Below, piece after piece: positions 1 to 8,400 of a stretch of DNA of 13,310 bases (within the stretch, counting starts at the first letter, position 1; every line of letters begins with the position of its first letter). A program made the position numbers and the translations under genes. Below the pieces are notes generated by a model that saw only the letters and a program-made list of their open reading frames with translations, was not told the origin of the DNA and made no database searches. The stretch is from Candidatus Sumerlaeota bacterium (GTDB taxonomy: Bacteria > Sumerlaeota > Sumerlaeia > JAFGJS01). The stretch covers positions 1 through 13,310 of the forward strand of contig JAFGJS010000123.1 of assembly GCA_016928995.1 (NCBI GenBank). Reading direction: 5' to 3'.

Positions 1-863
1 GCGATCTTGGCCTTACAACAAACATCGCGCTGGAAGGCCGCATAACGCGGCTGGAACAAGAAAAGGCCCTTTTTCAACGGGCTGCTAATCTGTCCAGCAA
101 CACCGCTGACAACTGAGATTTCCCCACATGATGTGCCTCCCGTCAGATCGACAAAGAGTATAGGATTTTGGCCTGCATACATATATTCATTCCCAAAGTT
201 AATTGGAAAATCAAAATGAGGATCAATGGAACACCATCCGCTTAATGAAGTATTTAACCATCGCTCCCGATGATATTGATGGCCAAATAATTCATCACAG
301 TATTGGCCAGTAAACTGGTACGATGTCAAGGAACCGTCGCCGCTCAGCAGATCGCCGTAGGGCGTGTAATCAATAGCACTGTCGCCCACCGGAGCGCCAG
401 CAAAATCGGTCAGCAGGCGCGTGGAGCCGAGGTGGTCGGCGTGGAACAGGGCGCCGCCATCGGCGGATTGCGCCAGCAGCGAGTCGCCGTAGGTGTATTG
501 ATTCTCCACATTGCCGCCGGCGTCCGTCTCGGCCAGCGTCTGGTTGTAGCCGGTCGGATTCCGGTAGTCCGTGAGGAACCGGGTTGTGGAGGGATTGCTC
601 TCGCCGGCGCCCTCGGTCTGGAGGCGGCTGACGCGCGTGCCGTTGTCGTCGTATTCGAAGTAGAGCGTATAGGCCAGCGCGCCGCCGCTCTCGTTATAGA
701 TTTTGGCCTGGATCAGCTGATTCCGAGCGTTCCAGAAATACTCCCGCGCCAGCGTGCTGTTTTTCGTCTCGCTGGAGAGATTGCCGTAGGCGTCATAGGC
801 ATAGTTCTCCACGTCCGTGCCGTCGAACAAGCAGTTGGCGGTTCCTGATGCATCAAATTCCTG
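1..863 (-). pseudogene. Rhs/YD-repeat protein, C-terminal fragment, probably an orphan tip; runs off the left edge
   Basis: Reading leftward from about 863, the minus strand is open to base 1 and gives YD-repeat sequence (ENYAYDAYGN, YFEYDDNGTRVSRLQ, YTYGDSLLAQSADGG). The Rhs core signature follows: HADHLGSTRLLTDFAG, then DYTPYGDL, FTGQY, SGWCSIDP, MYAGQNPILFVDLTGG. In the family this signature closes the beta-cocoon just before a variable toxin-like C-terminus. About 43 residues after VDLTGG lie in the window (TSCGEISVVSGVAGQ... LFLFQPRYAAF...), too few to name a toxin. Just upstream the same frame meets TAA at 864-866 (NPVTA-stop-QEFDASG). No ATG occurs until deep in the core, and the possible TTG/GTG starts have no ribosome site. 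I infer a 5'-truncated or frameshifted Rhs remnant. A one-base loss near 855-860 is possible, because another frame reads KPGDGVTG there, but the sequence farther upstream does not look like Rhs. Confidence 0.75.
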
Positions 864-1052
864 TTACGCCGTCACCGGGTTTACAAAAAGACACAAGATC
901 AATGATATCCGAATGAAACCGCAGCCATCCGGTTGTTTTTTTTATCGACAAGGCAAGCGCCACTCTGTTCGTATGGATCATTCAAATACGCTTTTAACCG
1001 AAAACAGCGATGACCATAGTCTATCGGATTCCTGATTGAGGCAGAGAGTTTT

Positions 1053-3080
1053 ATGTCGAGAGCATCAACAGCAGGAGCTGGCGCAGCGAACCACGGAAAG
1101 GGCGTCATCCAATGGACTTGGACGATCGTGCTCAGCATTCTCACCGTGCTTTTCGTGTGCATTGTCACTCCATACAATAATTTCATCATCGCCAATTCGT
1201 ACATTTCCGACACCTATCTGCCGCTCGCTTCGATGCTTTGCGTCATCCTGATCTCGCTTGTGATCAATCCGCTCATGCGCATGTTTGTTCCTGCGCTGAC
1301 GCTGAACTTCAGACAACTGGCGATGATCTTTGCCGTGGCGCTGGCCGTGGCGGTCACGCCCAGTTCCGGCCTGCTGCGCATGCTGCCTTACGCCATCGCC
1401 AACACGTGCCAGGACGTCAGTTCAAATAAAATGAACGCCGAAGCCTACGCCGCGCTCGATCCGCCGCCGGCGCTGTTTCCCGACAAACTGCAATTTGGCG
1501 GTCAGACTCCCGTCACCGATCCTTTTATCAGCGAGCTGAAACCCGGAGAAACGATTCCCTGGGCCGCCTGGCTGCCTCCGCTTTTCAGCTGGAGCGGATT
1601 TTTGATTCCCTATTGGCTGATGGTCGTTGCGCTCGGCGTGATCGTCTTCCCGCAATGGCGCGATAATGAACGGCTGCCCTTTCCGCTCATCACGGTGATG
1701 CAGTCACTCATCGAGACGCCGGAACAAGGGAGGCGCCTGCCGCCAATCTTCAGCCGGCGATCTTTTTTGATCGGCGTCATCGGAGTCTTTGCGCTGCATT
1801 TGCTGACCGGTCTCGACGCCTATTGTCCCGGATTTGCGCCCAAAATTCCGCTTAGTTTTGACACCAATCGCTTCTTTACAGAAGAGCCGTTGAATTCTCT
1901 GCCATGGTACACCAAATACAATCGAATCTACTTCACGTTTATCGGCATCGCGTTCTTCATGCCGAATCGAGTCGGATTTTCCATCTGGTCCTTTCAAGTC
2001 ATCTACGCGCTGTATATCATGATCGGCGTCGCTTACTTTCCGCCATTTGCCTGGGGTTCGATCTGCGATCATAGCACCGGCGCGCTCTTCGGCACGGCGC
2101 TTGTGATCGTCTGGCTGGGGCGAAAGCACGGGATGCATGTGCTGAAATGCATGCTCGGCAAGATCGGCGGAGCGGACGACCGCTCCTACCTGCTGAGCGG
2201 CTGGTCGTTCTGGATCGGCTGCGCAGGCATGCTGATCTGGCTGCTCTGGGTCGGCGTGCCGGCCCCCTTTGCCATCTTCTATGTCGCTATGTTGGCGGTC
2301 ATCGCCTTGGTTTTGACGCGCATTATCGCGGAATCCGGCCTTCCCATGCTCGGCGGGGACACCGACTCAATGATGCGTCTGTTGCGCTTGATACCCGCCG
2401 GTTGGCATAACGCCGCGTCGGCGTTCTTCGGCGGATTCGTCTCGCTGCTCTTCGGCTCCGGCAACCGTCTTTGCGCCGCTGTGTTCACCACTCACGCCAT
2501 TGGTCTGGATCGGCAGGCGACGCAATCAAAGCGCGCCTCCATGGGCGCGATCATGCTCGCCGTGATCATCGTGTCCGTGGTCGTCTGCGGCGCGGTGCAC
2601 CTTTGGGGTTCGTATAACCATAGCGTCACGCTTAACGGACTGCAAAGCCCCATCGGCAACAACGGGACGGGCCTGACGTGTTTCGACTGGAGCGCCCGTG
2701 CTCTGCTGCTCGAGCAACAAAAAGGCGCGATGAGCGTCGGGAATTACCACCAGATCGGCCATCTATTCTTCGGTTTTTTCCTCGCCCTTTTGCTGCAATA
2801 CATGTGTCTGAATTTCACCTGGTGGCCGCTGCATCCAGTGGCGCTGCTGTTTGTCGGCAACTGGTACGCCTCGCAGGTCTGGGTCAATGTGTTCATCGGC
2901 TGGCTGGCCAAAATCCTGATCCTGCGTTATGGCGGTTCGCGCGTCTATCGCTCCGCCAGTCCGTTTTTCATCGGACTGGTGATCGGCGAGATGATCGCCG
3001 TGGCGTTCTGGACGCTGATTTCCGGCGTTCGCGCCTTCAACGGCATGCCCTACGAGATCGTCGACATCCTGCCGTTTTAG
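1053..3080 (+). CDS. Polytopic inner-membrane protein, DUF6785/DUF6784-like (function unknown, transporter-like)
   Basis: The product has 675 residues. A short polar N-terminus (1-18) is followed by roughly 13-14 hydrophobic segments, for example near 21-40, 54-78, 84-104, 180-200, 236-252, 290-305, 312-330, 343-356, 383-401, 404-423, 455-472, 494-515, 568-590 and 634-658. The C-terminal part carries a WWPLHP motif (590-595), then GWLAKILILRYGG (616-628) and FFIGLVIGEM (638-647). From memory this pattern matches the DUF6785 (N-terminal) plus DUF6784 (C-terminal) proteins common in Planctomycetota, Lentisphaerota and similar phyla. The overall plan recalls oligopeptide-transporter-like carriers, but no substrate is known. 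Another conserved-looking block is ERLPFPLITVMQSLIE (206-221). The ATG at 1053 has a weak GAGAG 6 nt upstream and is the first good start. The next gene lies 163 bp downstream on the same strand, too far to assume one transcript. Confidence 0.75.
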   Translation: MSRASTAGAGAANHGKGVIQWTWTIVLSILTVLFVCIVTPYNNFIIANSYISDTYLPLASMLCVILISLVINPLMRMFVPALTLNFRQLAMIFAVALAVAVTPSSGLLRMLPYAIANTCQDVSSNKMNAEAYAALDPPPALFPDKLQFGGQTPVTDPFISELKPGETIPWAAWLPPLFSWSGFLIPYWLMVVALGVIVFPQWRDNERLPFPLITVMQSLIETPEQGRRLPPIFSRRSFLIGVIGVFALHLLTGLDAYCPGFAPKIPLSFDTNRFFTEEPLNSLPWYTKYNRIYFTFIGIAFFMPNRVGFSIWSFQVIYALYIMIGVAYFPPFAWGSICDHSTGALFGTALVIVWLGRKHGMHVLKCMLGKIGGADDRSYLLSGWSFWIGCAGMLIWLLWVGVPAPFAIFYVAMLAVIALVLTRIIAESGLPMLGGDTDSMMRLLRLIPAGWHNAASAFFGGFVSLLFGSGNRLCAAVFTTHAIGLDRQATQSKRASMGAIMLAVIIVSVVVCGAVHLWGSYNHSVTLNGLQSPIGNNGTGLTCFDWSARALLLEQQKGAMSVGNYHQIGHLFFGFFLALLLQYMCLNFTWWPLHPVALLFVGNWYASQVWVNVFIGWLAKILILRYGGSRVYRSASPFFIGLVIGEMIAVAFWTLISGVRAFNGMPYEIVDILPF

Positions 3081-3152
3081 CGCAGCGCCGACTTTTAATG
3101 CTCTTATCAAACATCTTTTTTACGCAGCTCATCAAAAAGTGCGATTTGGCGC

Positions 3153-3180
3153 TTTACATCATTTGTCTCTGCCGCATAAC
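3153..3180 (+). promoter_or_regulatory. Candidate sigma70-like promoter for the CoA-transferase/GNAT gene
   Basis: TTTACA (3153-3158, one mismatch to TTGACA) and CATAAC (3175-3180, two mismatches to TATAAT) are separated by 16 bp in the 163-bp gap before the gene starting at 3244. This would leave a leader of roughly 55 nt. It is only a pattern match. The organism's sigma-factor preferences are unknown. Confidence 0.28.
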
Positions 3181-3243
3181 ATTTTAACAGCCTGAACTTG
3201 CACTCGGCATAGCAACGATTCCACTCAGTGAAGATGACACATC

Positions 3244-5184
3244 ATGGAAAACGCAGAACCTTCGAATGATTGGCAGGTACGCTACGCGGATAAAATCGCC
3301 ACCGCCGAAAAGGCGGTGAAGCGCATCCGGACCGGCCATCGCGTGTACATTGGCTCCGGGGCCGGCGAGCCGCAAACACTGGTGGCCGCGCTCTCCAAGC
3401 GCGAAGACCTTAGCGACACGGAGATCATTCACTACCTGACGCTGGGCGTCGCGACTTACGCTGAGCCGCGCCTGGGCAGCCAGTTTCGCCCGAACGCCTT
3501 TTTCATCGGCCCCAATGTGCGCGAGGCAGTCTCGCAGGGACGCGCCGACTATACTCCGATCTTCCTTTCCGAAATTCCCCGGCTGTTCAGCAGCCGGCGT
3601 ATCATGCTGGACGTGGCGTTGATCCAGGTCAGCCCGCCCGACTCAAACGGTCTTTGCAGTTTCGGAGTCTCCTGCGATATTAACATGTCCGCCACGGAGT
3701 CCGCCCAGCTGGTGATCGCCGAGGCGAACGCGCAGTCGCCGCGCTCTCTGGGCAACTGTTTTATTCACGTGGACGACATCGACGTGCTGGTGCCCAGCGA
3801 CACGCCGATCCTGGAGGCGCCTCCCCAGCCCTGCGATGAAATTTCCCAGCGCATCGGCTATCACATCGCGAACCTGGTGGAGGACGGCGCCACGCTGCAA
3901 CTGGGGATCGGCACCGTTCCCGACGCGGTGCTCGCCAATCTGAAAGGCTTCAAAAACCTGGGCATTCACTCGGAAATGATCAGCGATGGCGCGCTGCCGC
4001 TCTTCAAAGAGGGAGTGATCAACAACTCCCAGAAAACGCTGAATCGCGGCAAGTGCGTGATCTCCTTCGTGATGGGCAGCCGCAAGCTCTATGACTATAT
4101 CCACAACAATCCGATGATTGAGTTTCATCCCACGGAATACGTCAATGATCCCTTCATCATCAGTCAACACGAGAAGATGATCTCCATTAACTCGGCGATC
4201 GAGGTGGACCTGACCGGCCAGGTCTGCTCCGACTCGCTGGGAGCGATGTTTTACAGCGGCATCGGCGGCCAGGTTGATTTTGTGCGCGGCGCCTCGCGCT
4301 CGAAGGGGGGCAAGCCGATTATCGCCCTGCCCTCCACCGCGGAGCACGACTCAACTTCCCGCATCGTGCCGCACCTCAAGCAGGGCGCCGGCGTCGTCAC
4401 CAGCCGCGGCGACGTGCATTATATTGTCACGGAATACGGCTCCGCCTATCTCCACGGCCGCACGATTCGCGAACGAGCGATGTCGCTGATTGAGATCGCC
4501 CATCCGCGCTTCCGGCCCTGGCTGATGGCCGAAGCCAAGGCCCGCGGCCTGGTTTACCAGGACCAGATCGAGATCGAGTTCCGCATGCCGACCTATCCGG
4601 ACGAACTCGAGCAATGGCTCAAGCTCAGGGATGAAAGCAAAGTGTTTATGCGTCCGTTAAAAATCAGCGACGAGCCGTACGTCCGGGAATTTTTCTATAA
4701 ACTGACGCCCAAATCGATTCACTATCGCTTCTTCCAGATGATCACCGCGATGCCGCACGCCAAGCTGCAGGAATTTCTCAAGATCGATTACGAAAACGAT
4801 ATGGCGTTTCTGGTGTTGACCGGGAAGATCGACGAGGGTGGCGAGGTAATTGCCATCGCGCATTATCATAAAGATCCGCGCACGAACTTCGCCGAGGCGG
4901 CCTTCCTGGTGCGAGATGACTGGCAGCACAAGGGGATTGGCACCGAGCTGATCCAGAAACTGGCCCAGTGGGCCATCAAGAACGGCATCGCCGGTTTTTC
5001 CGCGGATGTCATCTCGGACAATGTCGGCATGATGCGCATCTTCCATCGTTGCGGCTATCATGTCGATAGTTCACTGGAAGGCGGCGTCTACGAGCTGCAC
5101 ATTCCCTTTGACCGTAAAATCCCCAAGGAAAAAAACCCGCCCAATCCCGAACCGGAAGCCATCAAGAACCAGGGCGACAATTGA
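3244..5184 (+). CDS. Acetyl-CoA hydrolase/CoA-transferase fused to a C-terminal GNAT acetyltransferase
   Basis: The product has 646 residues and is cytosolic. Residues 1 to about 445 form a complete family I CoA-transferase of the acetyl-CoA hydrolase/4-hydroxybutyrate CoA-transferase type. Visible landmarks are GSGAGEPQTL (37-46), LQLGIGTVPDAV (218-229), LGIHSEMISDG (239-249), INSAIEVDLTGQV (315-327) and SGIGGQVDFVRGA (338-350). E244 in the HSEM motif is the likely catalytic glutamate that forms the CoA thioester, by analogy with the HTEM-type motif of 4-hydroxybutyrate CoA-transferases. GGQVDF would line the CoA/oxyanion site. Residues about 467-620 are a GNAT domain: FMRPLKISDEP at its start and the acetyl-CoA-binding motif A with QHKGIG (561-566). 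The charged tail (621-646) looks disordered. This two-domain order is known in several bacterial groups. The first half would swap CoA between acetate and acyl groups; the second would acetylate a protein lysine or small molecule. The ATG at 3244 fits the family N-terminus, though its Shine-Dalgarno is weak. Confidence 0.9.
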   Translation: MENAEPSNDWQVRYADKIATAEKAVKRIRTGHRVYIGSGAGEPQTLVAALSKREDLSDTEIIHYLTLGVATYAEPRLGSQFRPNAFFIGPNVREAVSQGRADYTPIFLSEIPRLFSSRRIMLDVALIQVSPPDSNGLCSFGVSCDINMSATESAQLVIAEANAQSPRSLGNCFIHVDDIDVLVPSDTPILEAPPQPCDEISQRIGYHIANLVEDGATLQLGIGTVPDAVLANLKGFKNLGIHSEMISDGALPLFKEGVINNSQKTLNRGKCVISFVMGSRKLYDYIHNNPMIEFHPTEYVNDPFIISQHEKMISINSAIEVDLTGQVCSDSLGAMFYSGIGGQVDFVRGASRSKGGKPIIALPSTAEHDSTSRIVPHLKQGAGVVTSRGDVHYIVTEYGSAYLHGRTIRERAMSLIEIAHPRFRPWLMAEAKARGLVYQDQIEIEFRMPTYPDELEQWLKLRDESKVFMRPLKISDEPYVREFFYKLTPKSIHYRFFQMITAMPHAKLQEFLKIDYENDMAFLVLTGKIDEGGEVIAIAHYHKDPRTNFAEAAFLVRDDWQHKGIGTELIQKLAQWAIKNGIAGFSADVISDNVGMMRIFHRCGYHVDSSLEGGVYELHIPFDRKIPKEKNPPNPEPEAIKNQGDN

Positions 5185-5206
5185 TGGTAAAACAAAAGCG
5201 CCGGTA

Positions 5207-5236
5207 GTAGGGACGGTTGTCCTCAACCGTCCCTAC
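5207..5236. repeat. Perfect 13-bp inverted repeat, REP-like palindrome between convergent genes
   Basis: The left arm GTAGGGACGGTTG (5207-5219) and its exact reverse complement (5224-5236) enclose the 4-nt loop TCCT, a very stable hairpin on either strand. It lies 22 bp after the stop of the plus-strand CoA-transferase gene and 223 bp beyond the stop of the minus-strand lyase. No U-tract directly follows on the plus strand, where there is an A-run instead. On the minus strand a T-rich stretch (CTTTTGTTTT) begins about 8 nt past the stem. It could serve as a weak terminator for the lyase transcript, or it may simply be a dispersed palindrome of the REP/MITE kind. Confidence 0.8.
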
Positions 5237-5313
5237 CCGACAAAAAAAAGGTTGGTGTGCTAATTCGCATTTCTCATCACTCAGCACGTTCTCGGCTGTG
5301 AGAAATTGTCACA

Positions 5314-5399
5314 CTTGCTCTTGCTCGTGCTCTTGCTCTTCCTGCCCAACCACACACTGTTTTTTCTTGAGTGAGAGCAAGAGCACGAGCAAGAGCAAG
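5314..5399. repeat. Perfect 26-bp inverted repeat made of GCTCTT/GCTCGT hexamers
   Basis: The arm at 5314-5339 consists of hexamers of the form GCTCTT with one GCTCGT variant. The arm at 5374-5399 is its exact reverse complement, including the variant unit. The 34-nt spacer (5340-5373) contains a TTTTTT run. Neither arm is followed by a U-tract, so this does not look like a terminator. Read as protein the right arm gives only low-complexity SKSKSTSKSK, with no start or ribosome site, so it is unlikely to be coding. A structure of this size could extrude as a cruciform or mark an insertion. Confidence 0.85.
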
Positions 5400-5459
5400 A
5401 ATATTCGGTCTCAAGCACGATACAATGACAATCTTATACATCCTGGTGAGAAGACCGGA

Positions 5460-8400
5460 CTAATTCGCGCCGGAAGGGATCTCAGGCAATCCCTCAAAAA
5501 GGATGTCCCCATCCAGCGATTTCACTTTGATGTTTCTGAATTCGGCGGCGGTTTCCCATGTGCCAATTCCGACTTGTCCATGAATCTGTAAATATCCTTC
5601 CATGGTTTCATCCAGGATGAGCTCACCATCCAGCCAAACTTGGATGTGCCCGGCATCGTAACGCACATGGATATCGTACCAGCGGCCGGTTTCGATCGAG
5701 CCCGATACGCTTTCGCCGAAAGCCTGTCGTCTGCCGTTCTGAGCGTACTGCAACCGGTGCAAGGTGTTGCGCCAGCCTCCCAGATTGATCCACAGGTAAT
5801 TGTCATCGTCGCTCATGCCGAAGACGATCAAAAAGCCTTCATTGCCGCTTATCTTGCGGGCCTGCAAGGTATAATCAATATCCGTCCAGTCGTGATCGCC
5901 AAAGCCGAGTTTGATATCGGTCAATAGACTGTTTTGCACGATTGCGTCGTCCCGGATTAGCCAATTTGCTCTACGGTTCGTCGGATCGCCAGCGAGTTTC
6001 AGGTTCTGTATCGCTGCCAGCCCCCATTCGGCGCACGCATTGGTGGAGATGCCGATCTCGCCGGGCTTATTATTAAATACAGACTGATTGAATGGGTCTT
6101 TTTCCAGGTGGAAGCTTTTCAGTTCGCCTGAGTACCGGAAAGATTCGAGAAATTCCGCCCATGCGCGTTGGGCTAGATCGGGCCGGTCTAATTTCATGGC
6201 GGCGTAAGCGGTGCATCGCGAATGGGCGTCTCGCAACGCTCCACCTATCCGACCGCCGAATTCTTGTTCCTGGGCGGCCCGGCCGGCGTTGTAAAATTCA
6301 CAGTATTTCACCCAGGTTTTTTCGTAGTCCGGAATGTCCAGCAATTCGACCAGCTCGGCGTTGATCTCCACGGCGCCGAATACAGCGCTCAGATGCGATC
6401 CGCCGACCCAATGGGGATTCTCGAGGAATTCGCCGGTGTCCGGATCGTATCCGCAGCCGCCGGACGCCCAGCCGTATTGCATTTTGCCGATCCCCCGCAA
6501 GCCCGTGAGCAGACGATCGCGCCATTTCGTGTCCTGAGTCAGTTCCCATTCCGTCAGCCAGGCCGCCGCGATCGAGCAATACATGTTGCCGAATCCCATG
6601 TACGCCGGAAAGGGGTATGGCGGATCGCCTTCTTTGACCGGAGTCACTTTGCGTCCAATGTTCACTGTGCGCAGCCGCTGGTCGGAATCGAGCAACTCTG
6701 TGATCTGATCGCGGATGCGCTCATCCGCCGTCAGATAAAGCAGGAAGCGCCTGTTGGCCGCCGTGCTGATGCGCGGCTGTTTGGAGCTGTCCCCCCAATG
6801 CTGCACATTATGACGGGAGCCGAGTCCCTTGAAACGGCCGAGATGATAAACATCCACCTCTCCGGTGTGACGGGTCATCGCCTCGGCGATGCGATAGACG
6901 TCGCTGCGGCCTGTGCGCAGAAAGTAATACCACAGCCAGAGGTCCGGCGAGAGTTCGGAGTTATCCCAGGCGTAGCCGCCGACATCGTAGCGCCAGCATT
7001 GCCTGTCTTCATCGTAGGTGTGCATCACGTCGCCATGATCCCAGAAGCCGTACCAGCGCTCTTCTTCGATTTGCTCCGCGTAGACGTCGAATATGAAGTC
7101 CAGCAGATTTTCGATATCCGCCTTCAACGGCGTTGAACGGTCGGGCAACGTCCACAACGCGCCAAAAACTCCGGCGTCGAGATAATGCTGCGGCTCGCAA
7201 ACGAGCAACGGCGGCGTTTGAACGGCCGCCGAGATGTCCAGCAATTCTTCATGGGATGGCGTAGCGGCCAGCGCCCATAAGTAAAGTTCATTCGTTCTGG
7301 CGACGCCGTGTGGATCGCCCCAGCCTTTTTCGTAATCTTCGTATGTGATGTTCAGGCCTTCGATCTCCTGCTCGTAAGTCTCCATGCCCATGCCGTCGTG
7401 ATAGAAACGCAGATCCATCGCCGGGGCTTCCGGCGACCAGAGCCACATCGTCGCTTCCGCTGTTTCCGACGCCGCGTTGCGGATGTCGATCTGGACGGGA
7501 TGCCGTTGCCAGAAGTAACGCTGGCCGAACGCCACGCCGCCGGTTACGCCGCCGAAATATGCCAGGCCGGTTGCGCGCGTGCCGCCGGTGGAGCGCACCC
7601 AGGTGTGTCCTTCCTTCGTGCGCTTTCGAATCTGATAGCCATCCGCATTCAGTTGAGTGAGCTCATAATCATTCCAGGCCGGAATCAAGTGCATGCGATC
7701 GCTGACGCGCCGGTCCCATGTGTCAATCGGCGGAGTGGCCTTGCCTGCCACTTGAGCCTGACGCGCTGCATAACCAGGATCGCGCCGCAGGCCGGTGATG
7801 CCGCGAATCGCTTCTTTGAACACACCCTTGTCTTCGCTGACGAAGCGGACGTGGCGATTATAGAGTTCATCGCGCATCGGCACATCGAATCGCACGCCCA
7901 AACCGGAGATGAAATCAACTTCTTCATCGCCGTCAAAAACGAACGTGTGCATGATGCGCATCGCTTCATTGCCGGCGTAAAAGTACAGCCGAACCGAGAA
8001 AGGGAGCCAGCCTTCCGGCGATTGTTCGCTGACATGCTTGCCGTCAATTTTCACCACGGCGCGCAATGGTCCTGCCTGTTCGACGATCACCTTTTCGATT
8101 TGCCCAATGAAACTTTCACGTTGAATGCTCTCGCCGGGTTTGATTTCCGGCTTGTTCTGCTTGCTGCCAATCAATCGCGCATTCTTTGCGATCACCACAT
8201 CATTGCGTGTGATCGACTCGATCATTGATGTTCCTGATTTGGGGATGCGATAGACCGCGACGCCGGAATCGACGATGACAGCATCATCGGTCTCTTCAAC
8301 GTTGAGCGTTGTGTCGGGCACTGGAGCTTCGCCGGGGAAGAGGTCATAACTACCTGAAGAGACCTTGCTATCCGCGACAGCATGCGCCGACCATTTCAGA

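Noticed and set aside
303-848. Plus-strand open frame opposite the Rhs fragment
   Set aside because: It mirrors GC-rich Rhs codons, gives low-complexity Ala/Val/Arg/Gly sequence and has no ribosome site; the minus strand has clear Rhs motifs.
917-943. AACCG/CGGTT stem followed by T8 on the plus strand, terminator-like
   Set aside because: The stem is only 5 bp with an 8-nt loop and no plus-strand gene precedes it; an attenuator for the gene at 1053 is possible but unsupported.
3136-3155. Seven-bp stem AAAGTGC/GCGCTTT after the membrane-protein gene
   Set aside because: It includes a G-T pair, is AT-rich and lacks a U-tract, so it is not a convincing terminator.
3643-4347. Minus-strand open frame of 234 codons inside the CoA-transferase gene
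   Set aside because: His/Arg/Gly-rich shadow of a well-conserved plus-strand enzyme.
5297-5313. TGTGA...TCACA, resembling a CRP site
   Set aside because: The spacer is 7 nt and not the required 6, and it lies between convergent gene ends where an activator site makes little sense.
5314-5399. CRISPR-like or coding reading of the hexamer array
   Set aside because: There are only two inverted blocks of short hexamers with no spacers, and the translated SKSK peptide lacks a start and ribosome site.
6222-8228. Long plus-strand open frames (6222-7136 and 7308-8228) opposite the lyase
   Set aside because: Compositional shadows of the lyase gene; no recognisable domains and the opposite strand is convincingly coding.
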